Translations under genes and position numbers: made by a program
The notes under the pieces: model-generated
Database searches by the model: none
What the model saw: only the letters and a program-made list of their open reading frames with translations
Told to the model about the DNA's origin: nothing
DNA from: Pseudomonas sp. Irchel s3h17
GTDB lineage: Bacteria > Pseudomonadota > Gammaproteobacteria > Pseudomonadales > Pseudomonadaceae
Direction: 5' to 3'
Length of the DNA: 64,000 nt
NCBI RefSeq assembly: GCF_900187505.1
Contig: NZ_FYDL01000005.1
Coordinates: forward strand, 62,001-126,000
In this document: positions 1-8,969 of the stretch, in pieces
Layout of the letters: each line of letters starts with the position of its first letter
Numbering within the stretch: the stretch's first letter is position 1

Positions 1-962
1 CGCGGGCCACCCTCGGCAATGCTACTGCGGGCAAAGATCCATTCACGGCTGGCCACCTCCAGCCGTTGACCGCTGCTGGTGTTCTTGAACAGGGCGTCCA
101 GCGCCGGGCTCAGGTCCTTGACCTTGGCCAGGTGCGCCTTCTGATCGTTGATGATCAGTTTATTGCTGTCAGGGTAGGCGACGGCATTGCCATCACCATC
201 AAACAGGACGATTTCGGTGCCGGGCGTTACCTGGTGCCTGGCCAGGGTCGCAGACAGCTGGGCCAGTGTCAGGTCGGCACCTATCACGGCGTTGGCGCCG
301 CTGCGTCGGGCCAGGGTCGTACCGATATTGTGGGTCGAAAAGAAAATGTATGGCTCGGTGGTGATTTGCTCCTGGGTTGCGTTTGCACTGTTGAACCAGG
401 CGCGAGTGCGTGGGTCGTAGGTTTCCTGTGGGTTGTCCCGGCGCTCGATCAGGGTCAGTGACGGGTCGTAGAACAGGGACTGGGAGCGGGTGTGTCCAGT
501 GAGACTGTCACGGTCGATGCTCCAGACTTGAAAGGCGGCAGTTTCAGGTGCGTTGAGGGTCTGTTTCAGGGCTTCGCTGCGCAGCGGGCGGACCATGAAA
601 AAGTCACCGTCAGCGTAGCCTGCATAGAGTGATGCCAGTTCGGTATTGTCATCCAGTGACTGGCTGAAGGGCCTGAGCAGCGCGAGTCGCTGCTCCAGGT
701 CCGTCGCCTGTATCGCGGGGTTTTGTACCAACAGGTTCAGCAGGCGACGAATGGGACGGTAAGTCGTGTGCAGGTCATGCCGAACGTCCTGCTCTATCCG
801 GTTGAACAGTTTTTCGCTGCTGGAGAGGATGATCTGCGTGGTTTGCCCATAGTTGAAAATACCCAGCACAATGCCCGTGAACAGCAGAAGCAAAGTGAAC
901 ATCACGCTGATATGCACGTGCAGTGGAAATCGGCGTTTCTCCGGGCGCAGTGGGCTGGGCAT
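1..962 (-). CDS. Cache-domain membrane sensor, N-terminal part (C-terminus outside window)
   Basis: The reading frame is open from an ATG at 962 to the window edge (about 320 codons) and is preceded by GGAGAG. The protein starts with a short basic cytoplasmic segment, then one hydrophobic membrane span (about residues 14-37, VMFTLLLLFTGIVLGIF). A long periplasmic region follows that looks like a double-Cache fold, with the typical blocks YDPRTRAWF, TEPYIF and VIGADLTL, and a later beta-rich segment (EIVLFDGDGNAVAYPD). In such proteins the periplasmic part senses a small ligand and drives an output domain that here lies beyond position 1. The output could be GGDEF/EAL, HD-GYP, adenylate cyclase or a kinase; I cannot tell. 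It lies downstream of the phosphorelay on the same strand but is separated from it by about 160 bases. Confidence 0.8.
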   Translation of the reverse strand, partial: MPSPLRPEKRRFPLHVHISVMFTLLLLFTGIVLGIFNYGQTTQIILSSSEKLFNRIEQDVRHDLHTTYRPIRRLLNLLVQNPAIQATDLEQRLALLRPFSQSLDDNTELASLYAGYADGDFFMVRPLRSEALKQTLNAPETAAFQVWSIDRDSLTGHTRSQSLFYDPSLTLIERRDNPQETYDPRTRAWFNSANATQEQITTEPYIFFSTHNIGTTLARRSGANAVIGADLTLAQLSATLARHQVTPGTEIVLFDGDGNAVAYPDSNKLIINDQKAHLAKVKDLSPALDALFKNTSSGQRLEVASREWIFARSSIAEGGP

Positions 963-1120
963 CGCGGTGTCTCTCCATGGTCATTACACACTGCTGAGCA
1001 CGCAAGCATAGTAAATGCCGGCCAATCTGCCTTGAGCCGCGGGGCCACCGAGCAAACCAGGGGGGGCGAACAACCTGGCAAGCAGGGGCCGGTTGTTCGC
1101 AGGCCCGGCGGCGCTCTGGC

Positions 1121-4100
1121 TCATCGGGTCGGTGTCAGGTCGGGAGCCTCGACTCGAGAAGTGGCTTGCAGGCTGAGCTGTCGTTGCAGGGCCTGCTCCA
1201 GCTCAAGGATGGCGCACCGCATCCGGTTTTTGTGGGTTTGGAGCCCGTCCTGAGAGAAGTTCTCGTGGCACATGCGTTCGAGTGCCTCGCAGCTGTCTAT
1301 CAGGGGGGACGCCTGGATGATGCGCGCCGCCCCTTTGATTTTGTGTGCGACATCAATGAAGGCTTGCCGCCCGCTCGCAGGTGGCAGAGCAAGTAGCTCC
1401 TGCAGGTCGAGGCGGTTGCTGTTGAGCAGTTCGGCGAGTAGTAGATGCGCACGCTGGGGGTCACCTCCTGTGAGTAATTGCAGACCGTCCAGGCTGAAGA
1501 CCTGGTCCTTGCTGATGGGCTCCAGTGCTTCCAGGCGTTGACTCAGCGTCGTCAGGCCGATGGGTTTGAACAGGCAATCATTCATGCCCGCCTGCAGGCA
1601 TCGCTGTTTTTCCTCTGGCTGGGCATTGGCGGTGAACCCCAGCACCGCGCAACGTGGGCGCTGCTCTTCCTGCTCGTGGGCACGGATGGCATGGGTGAGC
1701 TCGTAGCCGTTCATCAGGGGCATGTTGCAGTCTGCAATCACCAGATCGAAATGGCCCTCTTTCCAGCTCCGAAAAGCTTCTTCACCGTTGTTGGCCGTGG
1801 CCCATCGATGCCCCAGGAAGTCGAGTTGCTGGCACATCAGTAATCGATTGGCGGGATGGTCGTCGACCACCAGCACGTTCAAGAGGGTTGCGGTCCTGGT
1901 GATCACCGGTTGCGGGGTGTCCCGGGCGACTGCGCCAGGCAGTGCGGTCATCGGCAAGCACACCCGGACCTGTGTGCCAGCGCCCGGTTCACTGGTCAAC
2001 TGCAAGGTGCCGCCCATCATTTCACACAGGCCGCGGCAGATCACCAGGCCCAGGCCTGCACCGCTTCTGGCCCGGTGCCCGGTGTGGTCCACCTGGGCGA
2101 AGGGCTCGAACAGCCGACGCTGATCGTCCTCGCTGATGCCGATTCCGCTGTCACAGACCCATAGCTCCATGAGCCTTCGATCGGACTGCGGCGCGGGTTG
2201 CAGGTGGGCCTTGATGGTGACTTCGCCTTGCTCGGTAAACTTGATCGCATTACTGATCAGGTTGGACAGTATCTGTTTGAGACGCAGCGGATCCGTCATG
2301 ACGTCGGGCAGTTCGTCCGCATCGGGAAACACCAGGATCAGGCTGAGGTTCTTTTGTCGTGCGAGGCCGTCAAAGACTCGCACGACCGCGTCCATGGTCT
2401 CGCCAAGGTTCACCCGTTCGGGGGTGAGGCTCAGGCGACCGGACTCGATTCGGGCGATGTCGAGGATGTCGCCAATGAGTTCGAGCATGTCCTTGGCCGA
2501 GTTGTAGGCCACTTCGATGGCCGGACGATCAAGGTGGTTCTGATCGGCGCGCCTGAGGGTCAGTTCGAGCATGCCGATCACCGCGTTCATCGGCGTGCGG
2601 ATTTCATGGCTCATGGTGGCGAGGAATGTGCTCTTGGCGCGATTGGCCTCATCAGCCTGTTCCTTGGCAGACCTGAGTTCATCAAAAAGCTGCCGTCGTT
2701 CGCTGATATCGATCCATCCACCAATGATTCCCTGGACGTCGCCCGTCGAATCCCGGTAGGGAAGAATCCAGTGGTAGATCGTCAGCTTTTGCTGACCGAT
2801 GTGCAGGGGGCGATCAAGAATCAGCGGAATGCCTTCGGTCACCACGCGTTGATAATCAGCGTGGTATTGCCTGGCTTCAAATCCATTGCTCATGGCACCT
2901 TGCATCACGTCTTTGCCGATCACGTCCTCGCGTCTGGCGCTGAAGGCTTGCAGATAGCTGTCGTTGCAACTTTTCAGCAGCCCCTGGCGGTCACGTACAT
3001 AGATGGGGTGAGGTGTCCCGTTGACCAGTGTCTGCATGAATTCGAACTGGTCGCTGAGTGCACGCTCCGCCTTTTGACGCTGCTTGATCTGCCTGCGCAT
3101 ATGGGCATTCCAGGCCAGCAACGTCAGTAGCAGCACGCTGCCGCCGATGACCAGTTGATACAGCAAGCGCTGGTAGGTGCGCCAGGTGCTGCCGGAGGTT
3201 CCCGTGTAGCCACGCCAGCGACTGTTGATTATCCCCAGTTCATCTGGCGCGATGCTCAACAGGGCTTTGTCGAGGATGGCGCTCAGTTCGGGGGCGTCGC
3301 GCGCGGTCGCCAGGGAAAACGCGGCCTGTCGAGTGCCAATTGTCGCGCTGATCTGCAGCCGGTCCTCGAACACTTGCGAGTCGACGAAGTAGTTGGCAAT
3401 CACCAACGAATTGACCGCGCCCTCTACCTGACCCTTGGCAAGTAGCTCTACCGTGCTGAAGGTGTCAGGTGTTTCAATCAGATGAATGGTTGGGTGCTCG
3501 CGGAGCAGGTCGTCGCGCAACGGATTGCCTTGGGTGATGGCGAGGCTTTTGCCTGCCAGTTGCTCCAGGCTGGTCGGGCTGGAGCCGCTTTTTCGGGTCA
3601 GCAAGACAAATGAATTCTCAAGATAGGGCCGAGTGAAGCTCAGCAGGGCTTCACGCTCGGTATTGGGAAGCAGGGCGGCTATCAGGTCGACCCGATTCTC
3701 TTGAACCTGCTTGATCATCTCGCTGTCGCTTTGGCTGCGCTGAATCTCGAAGCGCAAGCCGGTGCGCAGCCTGATCAGTTCGAGCAGGTCGGCGGTAATC
3801 CCTCTGAATGTTTCATCGGTGTCAAAGAACGTCAGCGGGGCGAAGGCATCGTTGACGGCCACGCGGACCACCGGATTTTGCGCCAGCCAGCGTTCTTCGC
3901 GGCGGGTCAGTTGCAGTTTGTGGTCAGTCAGAAGAATGTCGCTGCCGGCGCTCCAGCGCTTGGCGATGTTTTGCCGTTCGCCCGCGGGCACCGCCTTGAG
4001 CACGGTGTTGATGATGTGCAGCAGGTTCTGATTGTCCTTGCGAACGGCAAAGCTGAAGCCATAGGCCTCGTGTTTTCCGAAGTTGGCCATTCGCACATTC

Positions 4101-4795
4101 TTCAGGTAGCCCTTGTTGATCATGTAGTGGGTTGAAATGGTGTCACCCAGAAAGACATCGGCCTGGTCGAAGGCAACCGCATTGATTGCGTTCAGATAGG
4201 ACGGATAGGGGGTGATGATCGCCTTGGGGTAGAGCGCCTTTACCTCTTCCGGTGGCAGGTAGTGATAGACCATGCTCAAGCGCAGGCCGGCCAGGCCCTC
4301 GGTCAACGAACGACTCTCGCTTTCCCGGGTCACCAGGACGGGTTGGTCGATGGCATAGGGGGTGGAGAGTGCGATATTCGAGTACCGGGCCTCGAAGCCA
4401 TTGGCCGTTCCGAGCAGGTCGACCTCGCCATTTTCAAGTGCCTGGATGGCAGCTTCGCGGGATGGGTAGCGACGGACCTTGATGGGCAACCCCAGGGAGG
4501 CGGACAGGATACCGGCATAGTCGGCGGTAAAACCCTCGTATTCGTGGCCGCTGATCGTCAAGTCAAAAGGGGGGTAGTCGGGGGCCGAGCTGCCCAGGAC
4601 CAGTTCGCGTTGGTTGAGTATCCACTGCCGTTGCGGTTCATCCAGTTGGATGGCCATGTGGCTTGCGGTTGAACGACTGAGCAATGTGTAATGTTCGACT
4701 CCGGGTTCGGCGATGGACACTGAGGCATTCAGGTATAAACCTGCGCTCAAATACAATAAATAGTCCTTTAGACACCTTGGCATCCTGTCTCTCAC
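1121..4795 (-). CDS. Unorthodox hybrid sensor histidine kinase, BvgS/RocS type
   Basis: This 1224-residue kinase has an N-terminal signal region, two tandem periplasmic solute-binding (SBP_bac_3) domains (about 60-285 and 305-530), one membrane span (about 545-562), a PAS domain (about 580-700), HisKA with the phosphorylated His at 730 (MSHEIRTPMN), an HATPase domain (N849, DSGIGIS, GAGLGL), a receiver with Asp1022 (IADCNMP), and an HPt domain with His1151 (AHKIKGAA). This is the complete His-Asp-His relay of the BvgS/EvgS/RocS class. Its start overlaps the end of the regulator gene by four bases, so the two are co-translated partners. The dGTPase gene beside the system matches, from memory, the P. 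aeruginosa neighbourhood of rocS2-rocA2; orthology is inferred. The ligand is unknown. Confidence 0.92.
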   Translation of the reverse strand: MRDRMPRCLKDYLLYLSAGLYLNASVSIAEPGVEHYTLLSRSTASHMAIQLDEPQRQWILNQRELVLGSSAPDYPPFDLTISGHEYEGFTADYAGILSASLGLPIKVRRYPSREAAIQALENGEVDLLGTANGFEARYSNIALSTPYAIDQPVLVTRESESRSLTEGLAGLRLSMVYHYLPPEEVKALYPKAIITPYPSYLNAINAVAFDQADVFLGDTISTHYMINKGYLKNVRMANFGKHEAYGFSFAVRKDNQNLLHIINTVLKAVPAGERQNIAKRWSAGSDILLTDHKLQLTRREERWLAQNPVVRVAVNDAFAPLTFFDTDETFRGITADLLELIRLRTGLRFEIQRSQSDSEMIKQVQENRVDLIAALLPNTEREALLSFTRPYLENSFVLLTRKSGSSPTSLEQLAGKSLAITQGNPLRDDLLREHPTIHLIETPDTFSTVELLAKGQVEGAVNSLVIANYFVDSQVFEDRLQISATIGTRQAAFSLATARDAPELSAILDKALLSIAPDELGIINSRWRGYTGTSGSTWRTYQRLLYQLVIGGSVLLLTLLAWNAHMRRQIKQRQKAERALSDQFEFMQTLVNGTPHPIYVRDRQGLLKSCNDSYLQAFSARREDVIGKDVMQGAMSNGFEARQYHADYQRVVTEGIPLILDRPLHIGQQKLTIYHWILPYRDSTGDVQGIIGGWIDISERRQLFDELRSAKEQADEANRAKSTFLATMSHEIRTPMNAVIGMLELTLRRADQNHLDRPAIEVAYNSAKDMLELIGDILDIARIESGRLSLTPERVNLGETMDAVVRVFDGLARQKNLSLILVFPDADELPDVMTDPLRLKQILSNLISNAIKFTEQGEVTIKAHLQPAPQSDRRLMELWVCDSGIGISEDDQRRLFEPFAQVDHTGHRARSGAGLGLVICRGLCEMMGGTLQLTSEPGAGTQVRVCLPMTALPGAVARDTPQPVITRTATLLNVLVVDDHPANRLLMCQQLDFLGHRWATANNGEEAFRSWKEGHFDLVIADCNMPLMNGYELTHAIRAHEQEEQRPRCAVLGFTANAQPEEKQRCLQAGMNDCLFKPIGLTTLSQRLEALEPISKDQVFSLDGLQLLTGGDPQRAHLLLAELLNSNRLDLQELLALPPASGRQAFIDVAHKIKGAARIIQASPLIDSCEALERMCHENFSQDGLQTHKNRMRCAILELEQALQRQLSLQATSRVEAPDLTPTR

Positions 4796-5418
4796 ACTAA
4801 AGCGTTACGTTTTGCCATCTCGATAAGTTCTACCAGGGACTTGGCCTTGAGTTTCTGCATGAGTCTTTTCTTGTAGGTGCTGACAGTCTTGTTGCTGAGA
4901 AACATGCCCTTGGCGATTTCCTTATTGGTGCGACCCTGGGCGAACAATTGCATCACCATCAGTTCGCGATCATTGACGGACTTGAACAAGTCCAGTTCCG
5001 CGCAGAGTGCTTCGTCGTCGCGAGACGGGTTCAATGCCTGGCTGGGAAAATAGTTGTAACCGGACAACACGGCTTTGATGGCGCTGAGCAGTTCGCTGAG
5101 ACCTTCCTGTTTGCAGACATAGCCTGACGCACCGGACCCCATGCAGCGGATGGCAAAAAGAGTTGGCGTTTGAGCCGTCAATACCAGTGTTTTCGGGCGG
5201 GTGCTCATGGCGTTGAAACGGGATAGGATTTCCAGCCCGTCAAGTTTGGGAATGCTGATGTCCAGGATGATCAGGTCAGGCATGCATTCGCGAACCATCT
5301 GCATCGCATCGACCCCGTTGTCGGCTTCACCTACTACTTTGTAGTCTTCGTGCTCTAGCAACATACGCAATGCAAGGCGAATGACGGGGTGATCGTCGAC
5401 AATAAAAACTGAGTTCAT
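4792..5418 (-). CDS. NarL/FixJ-type response regulator, BvgA/RocA type
   Basis: A 208-residue regulator with an N-terminal receiver (acidic pair in IVDDHP, phospho-acceptor Asp53 in LIILDISIP, Lys in VCKQEG) and a C-terminal LuxR-type helix-turn-helix (about 145-205, NKEIAKGMFLSNKTVSTYKK). I chose the ATG at 5418 because the receiver core begins immediately after it; a longer frame from 5454 adds twelve unlikely residues. It shares a four-base overlap with the hybrid kinase gene downstream and is very probably its cognate output, receiving phosphate from the kinase HPt domain. In P. aeruginosa, Roc regulators of this type control fimbriae and efflux genes; targets here are unknown. Confidence 0.9.
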   Translation of the reverse strand: MNSVFIVDDHPVIRLALRMLLEHEDYKVVGEADNGVDAMQMVRECMPDLIILDISIPKLDGLEILSRFNAMSTRPKTLVLTAQTPTLFAIRCMGSGASGYVCKQEGLSELLSAIKAVLSGYNYFPSQALNPSRDDEALCAELDLFKSVNDRELMVMQLFAQGRTNKEIAKGMFLSNKTVSTYKKRLMQKLKAKSLVELIEMAKRNALV

Positions 5419-5703
5419 AATCAAATCCCATACGTGCACAAATAAAGCGAGCACCTTAGCTCAGATATGGGAATCGACGTATGAACGGACGGGGCTGGGG
5501 GCGCAATATAAGACTAGTCCTACAATAGAAAGGGCAGAGGATTACATGTCAACTAGGTGGTTGTGGGTGAGGGAGGGTGTTTAGATAATGTATTAACGAA
5601 TGTAATCAAGGTTGGAGGCGTGCTTGCTTTGTTCGCTAATGGCCGATGTTGGTGAATGAGTGATGGTGTTGTCTATATGTCTTGATGTTCTGCGAAATGA
5701 TTA
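5419..5703. other. Intergenic region upstream of the two-component operon
   Basis: About 285 AT-richer bases separate the regulator gene from the stand-alone receiver gene on the same strand. The stretch must hold the promoter of the regulator-kinase operon. I see no convincing ORF; a short minus-strand frame here is out of frame with the receiver and lacks coding character. Confidence 0.5.
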
Positions 5704-6111
5704 TCATGGGAGGTTGATGTTGGCGTAATGCAGCGTCAATAAATAAATCAGCTCGGCTTGTGTCAGTGGTTTTGGCAGTAACCCCAATAAAGGCAGGTGT
5801 TGCTCGCGGGCCTGTTTTTTCAGCCTGTCCAGTTCGATTGTATCTAGGCTGCTCAGGATAATGGCCTGTTGAATCAGGCCCTGATGGTTGGCGATAGCAA
5901 TCAAGTCGAGACCTGGAAGGTCTGGCAGGCATTGGTCGCACAGCAATATCTCGAAGGGTTTATGCTCCCGGTTCATCGCTTTTAATGCGGTGTCGGCACT
6001 GTCTGCGGTCGTGATATGGGTGAAGCCGTAACTTTCAAGCAAGTATTGGGTTGCCTTGAGTTGAAAGGGGTGATCCTCCACCAGCATGATGCGAAAATTG
6101 TATGAGAACAT
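5704..6111 (-). CDS. Stand-alone receiver-domain protein, RocR-like without EAL domain
   Basis: This 135-residue protein consists of one receiver domain and nothing else. It has the acidic pocket (VEDHP, Glu12/Asp13), phospho-acceptor Asp59 (LLCDQCLPDLPG), the conserved Ser in IILSSLD and the conserved Lys in LPKPL. The C-terminal part (LGLLPKPLTQAELIYLL) resembles the receiver of RocR, which in P. aeruginosa continues into a c-di-GMP phosphodiesterase (EAL) domain. No EAL coding sequence follows: a stop ends the frame and about 285 noncoding bases come next. It sits upstream of the regulator-kinase operon on the same strand, so it could compete for phosphate from the kinase. The start may alternatively be Met9. 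Confidence 0.85.
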   Translation of the reverse strand: MFSYNFRIMLVEDHPFQLKATQYLLESYGFTHITTADSADTALKAMNREHKPFEILLCDQCLPDLPGLDLIAIANHQGLIQQAIILSSLDTIELDRLKKQAREQHLPLLGLLPKPLTQAELIYLLTLHYANINLP

Positions 6112-6375
6112 TTAGCTTACCATGCAAAATCGCCAACTTCAGGTGAAGGACAGTGGGGGATTGTTTAATTTGGTGCTAATGTTTTTTTGTTGCCGGATAT
6201 CTATCTGTTGCAGGGCATCACTCTGTTGTTTCAGTATGGAATAATTGAGTGGTGTTTAGAGAGTAAACAGTAAGTTTACTCGACGTAAGATGTAGGGCGG
6301 TTCGCTCATTCTGTTGAACGCTGGAGCGGTGTTCAGTCGCACGCCAGATGACTGGGCGCGACTGAACCTTGGGGC
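6112..6375. other. Intergenic region between dgt and the receiver gene
   Basis: About 264 AT-rich bases, with several T runs, separate the dgt stop from the receiver start, both on the minus strand. It is a plausible promoter region for the receiver gene. No conserved coding frame or strong hairpin is visible. Confidence 0.4.
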
Positions 6376-7707
6376 TCAAGGGTGGCGGGAACGTCCGGTC
6401 ATTTCCAGGGCCATTTCGCTGGCGTAGCTGTCGGTCATGCCGGCAATGAAGTCGATCATGCGTAAAAACGATGCGTGCAAAGGGCCGTGCGGGTCGGGAG
6501 CGTTGTTGCCGAGCAGGTCGAGAATGCGACGATTCTTGAATGAGGCCGTACGACCGCCATGCTGCTCCAGCGCGGCCCCGCAAAAACCGTTCAACAGAAT
6601 CTCCAGGGTCGTATACGCGCCGATTTCATGCAGGGTCTTGCGTTTGTCCTGGAAGATTTTTTTACGCGCCATGTCCTTGGCATTCAGCACGCAACGCTTG
6701 GCCGGGCCGTGCATGTGTTCCACCAGATCACCTTGCAAGGTGCCCGCCAGCAGGGCGTCCTGTTGCTCGACGAATGCGCGCGCCGCTGCGTTCGTCAGGT
6801 GTTCGATGGCCTTGCCACGCAGGATCGCCAGTTTGCGTCGGCGCGAGTCGTTGGCACCCAGCAGGCGGTAGGTTTCCGGCAAGTCATCACCAACCAGGCC
6901 GAGCAACAGCGCCTCCACTTCGGCGTACTCCAGCAACTCCATTTCCAGGCCGTCTTCCAGATCGATCAAGGCATAGCAAATGTCATCCGCGGCCTCCATC
7001 AGGTAGACTAGCGGGTGCCTGGCCCAGCGTTGTTCGTCGAGTTGAGGCAGGCCCAGTTTCTGGGCAATTTGCTCCAGCAGTGGCAGCTCGCTCTGGTAGC
7101 AGCCGAACTTGTGCTTCTTGTAACCCAGCGAGTCGGCGTGGCGTGCTGTCCAGGGGTACTTCAGGTAGGTGCCCAGTGTCGCGTAGGTTAGCCGGGTGCC
7201 GCCATCGAACTGGTGGTATTCCAGTTGTGTGAGGACCCGAAAGCCCTGGGCATTACCCTCGAAGTTGAGGAAGTCATCCCGTTCGACTTCGCTCATGGCA
7301 TCCAGCCAGCCCCTGCCTGCGGCTTGTTGGAACCAGTACCGGATAGCATCTTCGCCGGAATGACCAAAGGGGGGGTTGCCGATGTCGTGAGCCAGGCAGG
7401 CAGATTGCACCACCATCCCCAGGTCGCTGGGCTCGCACCAGTCGGGCAGGGCGCCGCGGATGGTTTCACCGACGCGCATGCCCAGGGAGCGCCCAACGCA
7501 ACTGACTTCCAGCGAATGGGTCAGGCGGGTATGGATATGGTCGTTGCTGGTGACCGGGTGAACCTGGGTCTTGCGCCCCAGTCGCCGGAAAGCACCGGAG
7601 AAAATGACCCGATCGTGGTCTTTGTGGAACGGGCTGCGGCCGAGTTCTTCCGGGCTGTGCACCGGCTTCCCGAGGCGTTCACGATTAAGCAGGGTATGCC
7701 AATCCAA
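6376..7707 (-). CDS. dgt: Deoxyguanosinetriphosphate triphosphohydrolase (dGTPase)
   Basis: HD-superfamily dGTPase, 443 residues, hydrolysing dGTP to deoxyguanosine and triphosphate in the cytoplasm. The metal-binding HD motif is visible: His in [23 protein letters not shown], and the later Asp in [11 protein letters not shown] chose the TTG at 7707 as start: it gives the usual family opening ([14 protein letters not shown]), fits the usual length of this class, and is preceded by GGAGAG at seven bases. The frame stays open to an ATG at 7869, but that extension runs through a 21-bp inverted repeat and has no family similarity, so automated calls may start too early. Next to a Roc-type system, as dgt is in P. 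aeruginosa from memory. Confidence 0.92.
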   Translation of the reverse strand: MDWHTLLNRERLGKPVHSPEELGRSPFHKDHDRVIFSGAFRRLGRKTQVHPVTSNDHIHTRLTHSLEVSCVGRSLGMRVGETIRGALPDWCEPSDLGMVVQSACLAHDIGNPPFGHSGEDAIRYWFQQAAGRGWLDAMSEVERDDFLNFEGNAQGFRVLTQLEYHQFDGGTRLTYATLGTYLKYPWTARHADSLGYKKHKFGCYQSELPLLEQIAQKLGLPQLDEQRWARHPLVYLMEAADDICYALIDLEDGLEMELLEYAEVEALLLGLVGDDLPETYRLLGANDSRRRKLAILRGKAIEHLTNAAARAFVEQQDALLAGTLQGDLVEHMHGPAKRCVLNAKDMARKKIFQDKRKTLHEIGAYTTLEILLNGFCGAALEQHGGRTASFKNRRILDLLGNNAPDPHGPLHASFLRMIDFIAGMTDSYASEMALEMTGRSRHP

Positions 7708-7738
7708 GGCCGGGCTCTCCGTAGGGTGACTGATGCGA

Positions 7739-7790
7739 TAGGGTCTGTTGACGTTTGGTGGCGGCCGCGACCAAACGTCAACAGACCCTA
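7739..7790. repeat. Perfect 21-bp inverted repeat with 10-base loop upstream of dgt
   Basis: The arm at 7739-7759 (starting TAGGGTCTGTTGACGTTTGG) is exactly reverse-complemented at 7770-7790. The ten-base loop carries a GCGGCCGC core. There is no T run, so it is not an ordinary terminator. It lies between the small-protein cluster and dgt, 32 bases before the dgt start. The long perfect arms suggest a mobile repeat of the REP/MITE kind or an operator; I recall similar sequence between genes of other fluorescent pseudomonads but could not check. Confidence 0.85.
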
Positions 7791-7925
7791 GCTTCCCGGT
7801 TCGTGCCGCCGGCTGCAAGCGGAACCCGAGCCCGTCGGTATCGATACTCGGTGAACGGGCAGGTGGCATCGAACCTCTCGATAAAGAGATTCGAGCCCGG
7901 CAACGCTACAGCCAGTGACAGCGGA

Positions 7926-8267
7926 CTAGTCTTTGCGTGAGGTGCCTTGCATCACCAGCTTGATCAGCGGCAACAGTGAGGTGCCCAGGCGGACCCATCG
8001 GGAGACATTGCGCAGGCCTCCACCCTTGGCGCCCTTGCCGGTGAGAAAACCCAGCAAGGTCACGGCGGCCACTCCCCAGAGTGGCGCGTGCTTGATGCCC
8101 AGGCCCTCCTGCAGGGTTTGCGACATGCCGCGTATTCGCTGCAAGGGTTGCAGCAATTGCCGGGACTCATGACGTATTTCCTGGCGATGCATTTCCATGC
8201 GCAAGCGGATCAGGGCCTTGCGCATTTCTTGCCGCGAGCTGTTCTTGGGGATCTCGGGCAGGCTCAT
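7926..8267 (-). CDS. Conserved small hypothetical protein with C-terminal hydrophobic segment
   Basis: 113 residues. The N-terminal two-thirds is charged and helical, rich in Arg, Gln and Glu (RKALIRLRMEMHRQEIRHES), followed by a hydrophobic segment (about 72-84, LWGVAAVTLLGFLTG) and a basic tail. The ATG at 8267 overlaps the stop of the upstream holin-family gene in the ATGA arrangement, showing translational coupling; a longer frame from 8429 would run deep into that gene. It is the third gene of a cluster with a holin-family protein and a DUF883 protein, matching from memory P. aeruginosa PA3040-PA3042 next to dgt. Function unknown; probably an inner-membrane-associated stress protein. Confidence 0.82.
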   Translation of the reverse strand: MSLPEIPKNSSRQEMRKALIRLRMEMHRQEIRHESRQLLQPLQRIRGMSQTLQEGLGIKHAPLWGVAAVTLLGFLTGKGAKGGGLRNVSRWVRLGTSLLPLIKLVMQGTSRKD

Positions 8268-8653
8268 GGCAGCAGGCGCTCCCTGTCGTTGTTCAGCTCT
8301 TCGAGGGTGGCGTGGAACGGCGACGACTCGTCGTAGACCGCAGCTTTCAGGCGCATGCCGCAGAACAGGGCCGCGAGCGCATAGAACACGCACAGGCCAA
8401 CGATGGCCGGCAGGCGATAGGTGTCCCAAAACACAATCAACACCAGTGCCGAAAGACCCACCAGCAACAGCAGGGCGAACACCAGCGCAAGGCCGGCGAA
8501 CAGCAACAGGCTGACCGTACGCGCCTTTTGCTCTTGCAACTCGATGCCGAACAACTCGACATGACTGTGCAGCAACCCAAGGAACGCGGCGCCCAGGCGC
8601 CGCGATGAGGAGCCGGAGTCCGTTTCCGGCGAACCGGATTCACCGATCGCCAT
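8264..8653 (-). CDS. Phage holin family (Phage_holin_3_6) inner membrane protein
   Basis: 129 residues with an N-terminal amphipathic stretch (about 20-45) and two adjacent membrane spans (about 47-70 and 75-100; VSLLLFAGLALVFALLLLVG then a second span ending ALAALFCGM). This is the usual layout of the chromosomal family loosely named after phage holins, which is not part of a prophage and whose role is unclear. ATG at 8653 follows the stop of the DUF883 gene by one base; the next gene overlaps its stop by four bases, so the three are one transcription unit. Confidence 0.85.
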   Translation of the reverse strand: MAIGESGSPETDSGSSSRRLGAAFLGLLHSHVELFGIELQEQKARTVSLLLFAGLALVFALLLLVGLSALVLIVFWDTYRLPAIVGLCVFYALAALFCGMRLKAAVYDESSPFHATLEELNNDRERLLP

Positions 8654-8654
8654 A

Positions 8655-8969
8655 TCAGCGCCGAGTCGCCAGCAGGCCAATCAGGAAGCCTACGCCAGCC
8701 GCGATGCCCACCGACTGCCAGGGGTTGGCCTGGACATATTCTTCTGTCGCAGAGACAGCGGCCTTGCTGTGCTCGCTCAGGGAGTCCTGGGTCAGTTTCA
8801 GGGTCTCGCGGGCGCGCAACAGGCTTTCGTGAATCTGACCGCGCAGTTCGTCGGCTTGATCACCGGCCAGTGTCGCGGTGTGTTCCAGCAGCCGTTCGGT
8901 GTCACTGACCAGTGTCTGAAAATCTTCCATCAGGATTTCTTGAGCAGTCTTTTCCGTTTTGCTGACCAT
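8655..8969 (-). CDS. DUF883 family (ElaB/YqjD-like) membrane-anchored protein
   Basis: 104 residues: a long helical region (about 10-80, rich in Glu, Gln, Leu) followed by a C-terminal single membrane anchor with the family signature NPWQSVGIAAGVGFLIGLL. In E. coli, ElaB and YqjD are C-tail-anchored stationary-phase proteins that associate with ribosomes; this is family knowledge. The ATG at 8969 is preceded by GGAGATCACC, an excellent ribosome site, so the longer frame from 9071 is rejected. First gene of the three-gene cluster. Confidence 0.9.
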   Translation of the reverse strand: MVSKTEKTAQEILMEDFQTLVSDTERLLEHTATLAGDQADELRGQIHESLLRARETLKLTQDSLSEHSKAAVSATEEYVQANPWQSVGIAAGVGFLIGLLATRR

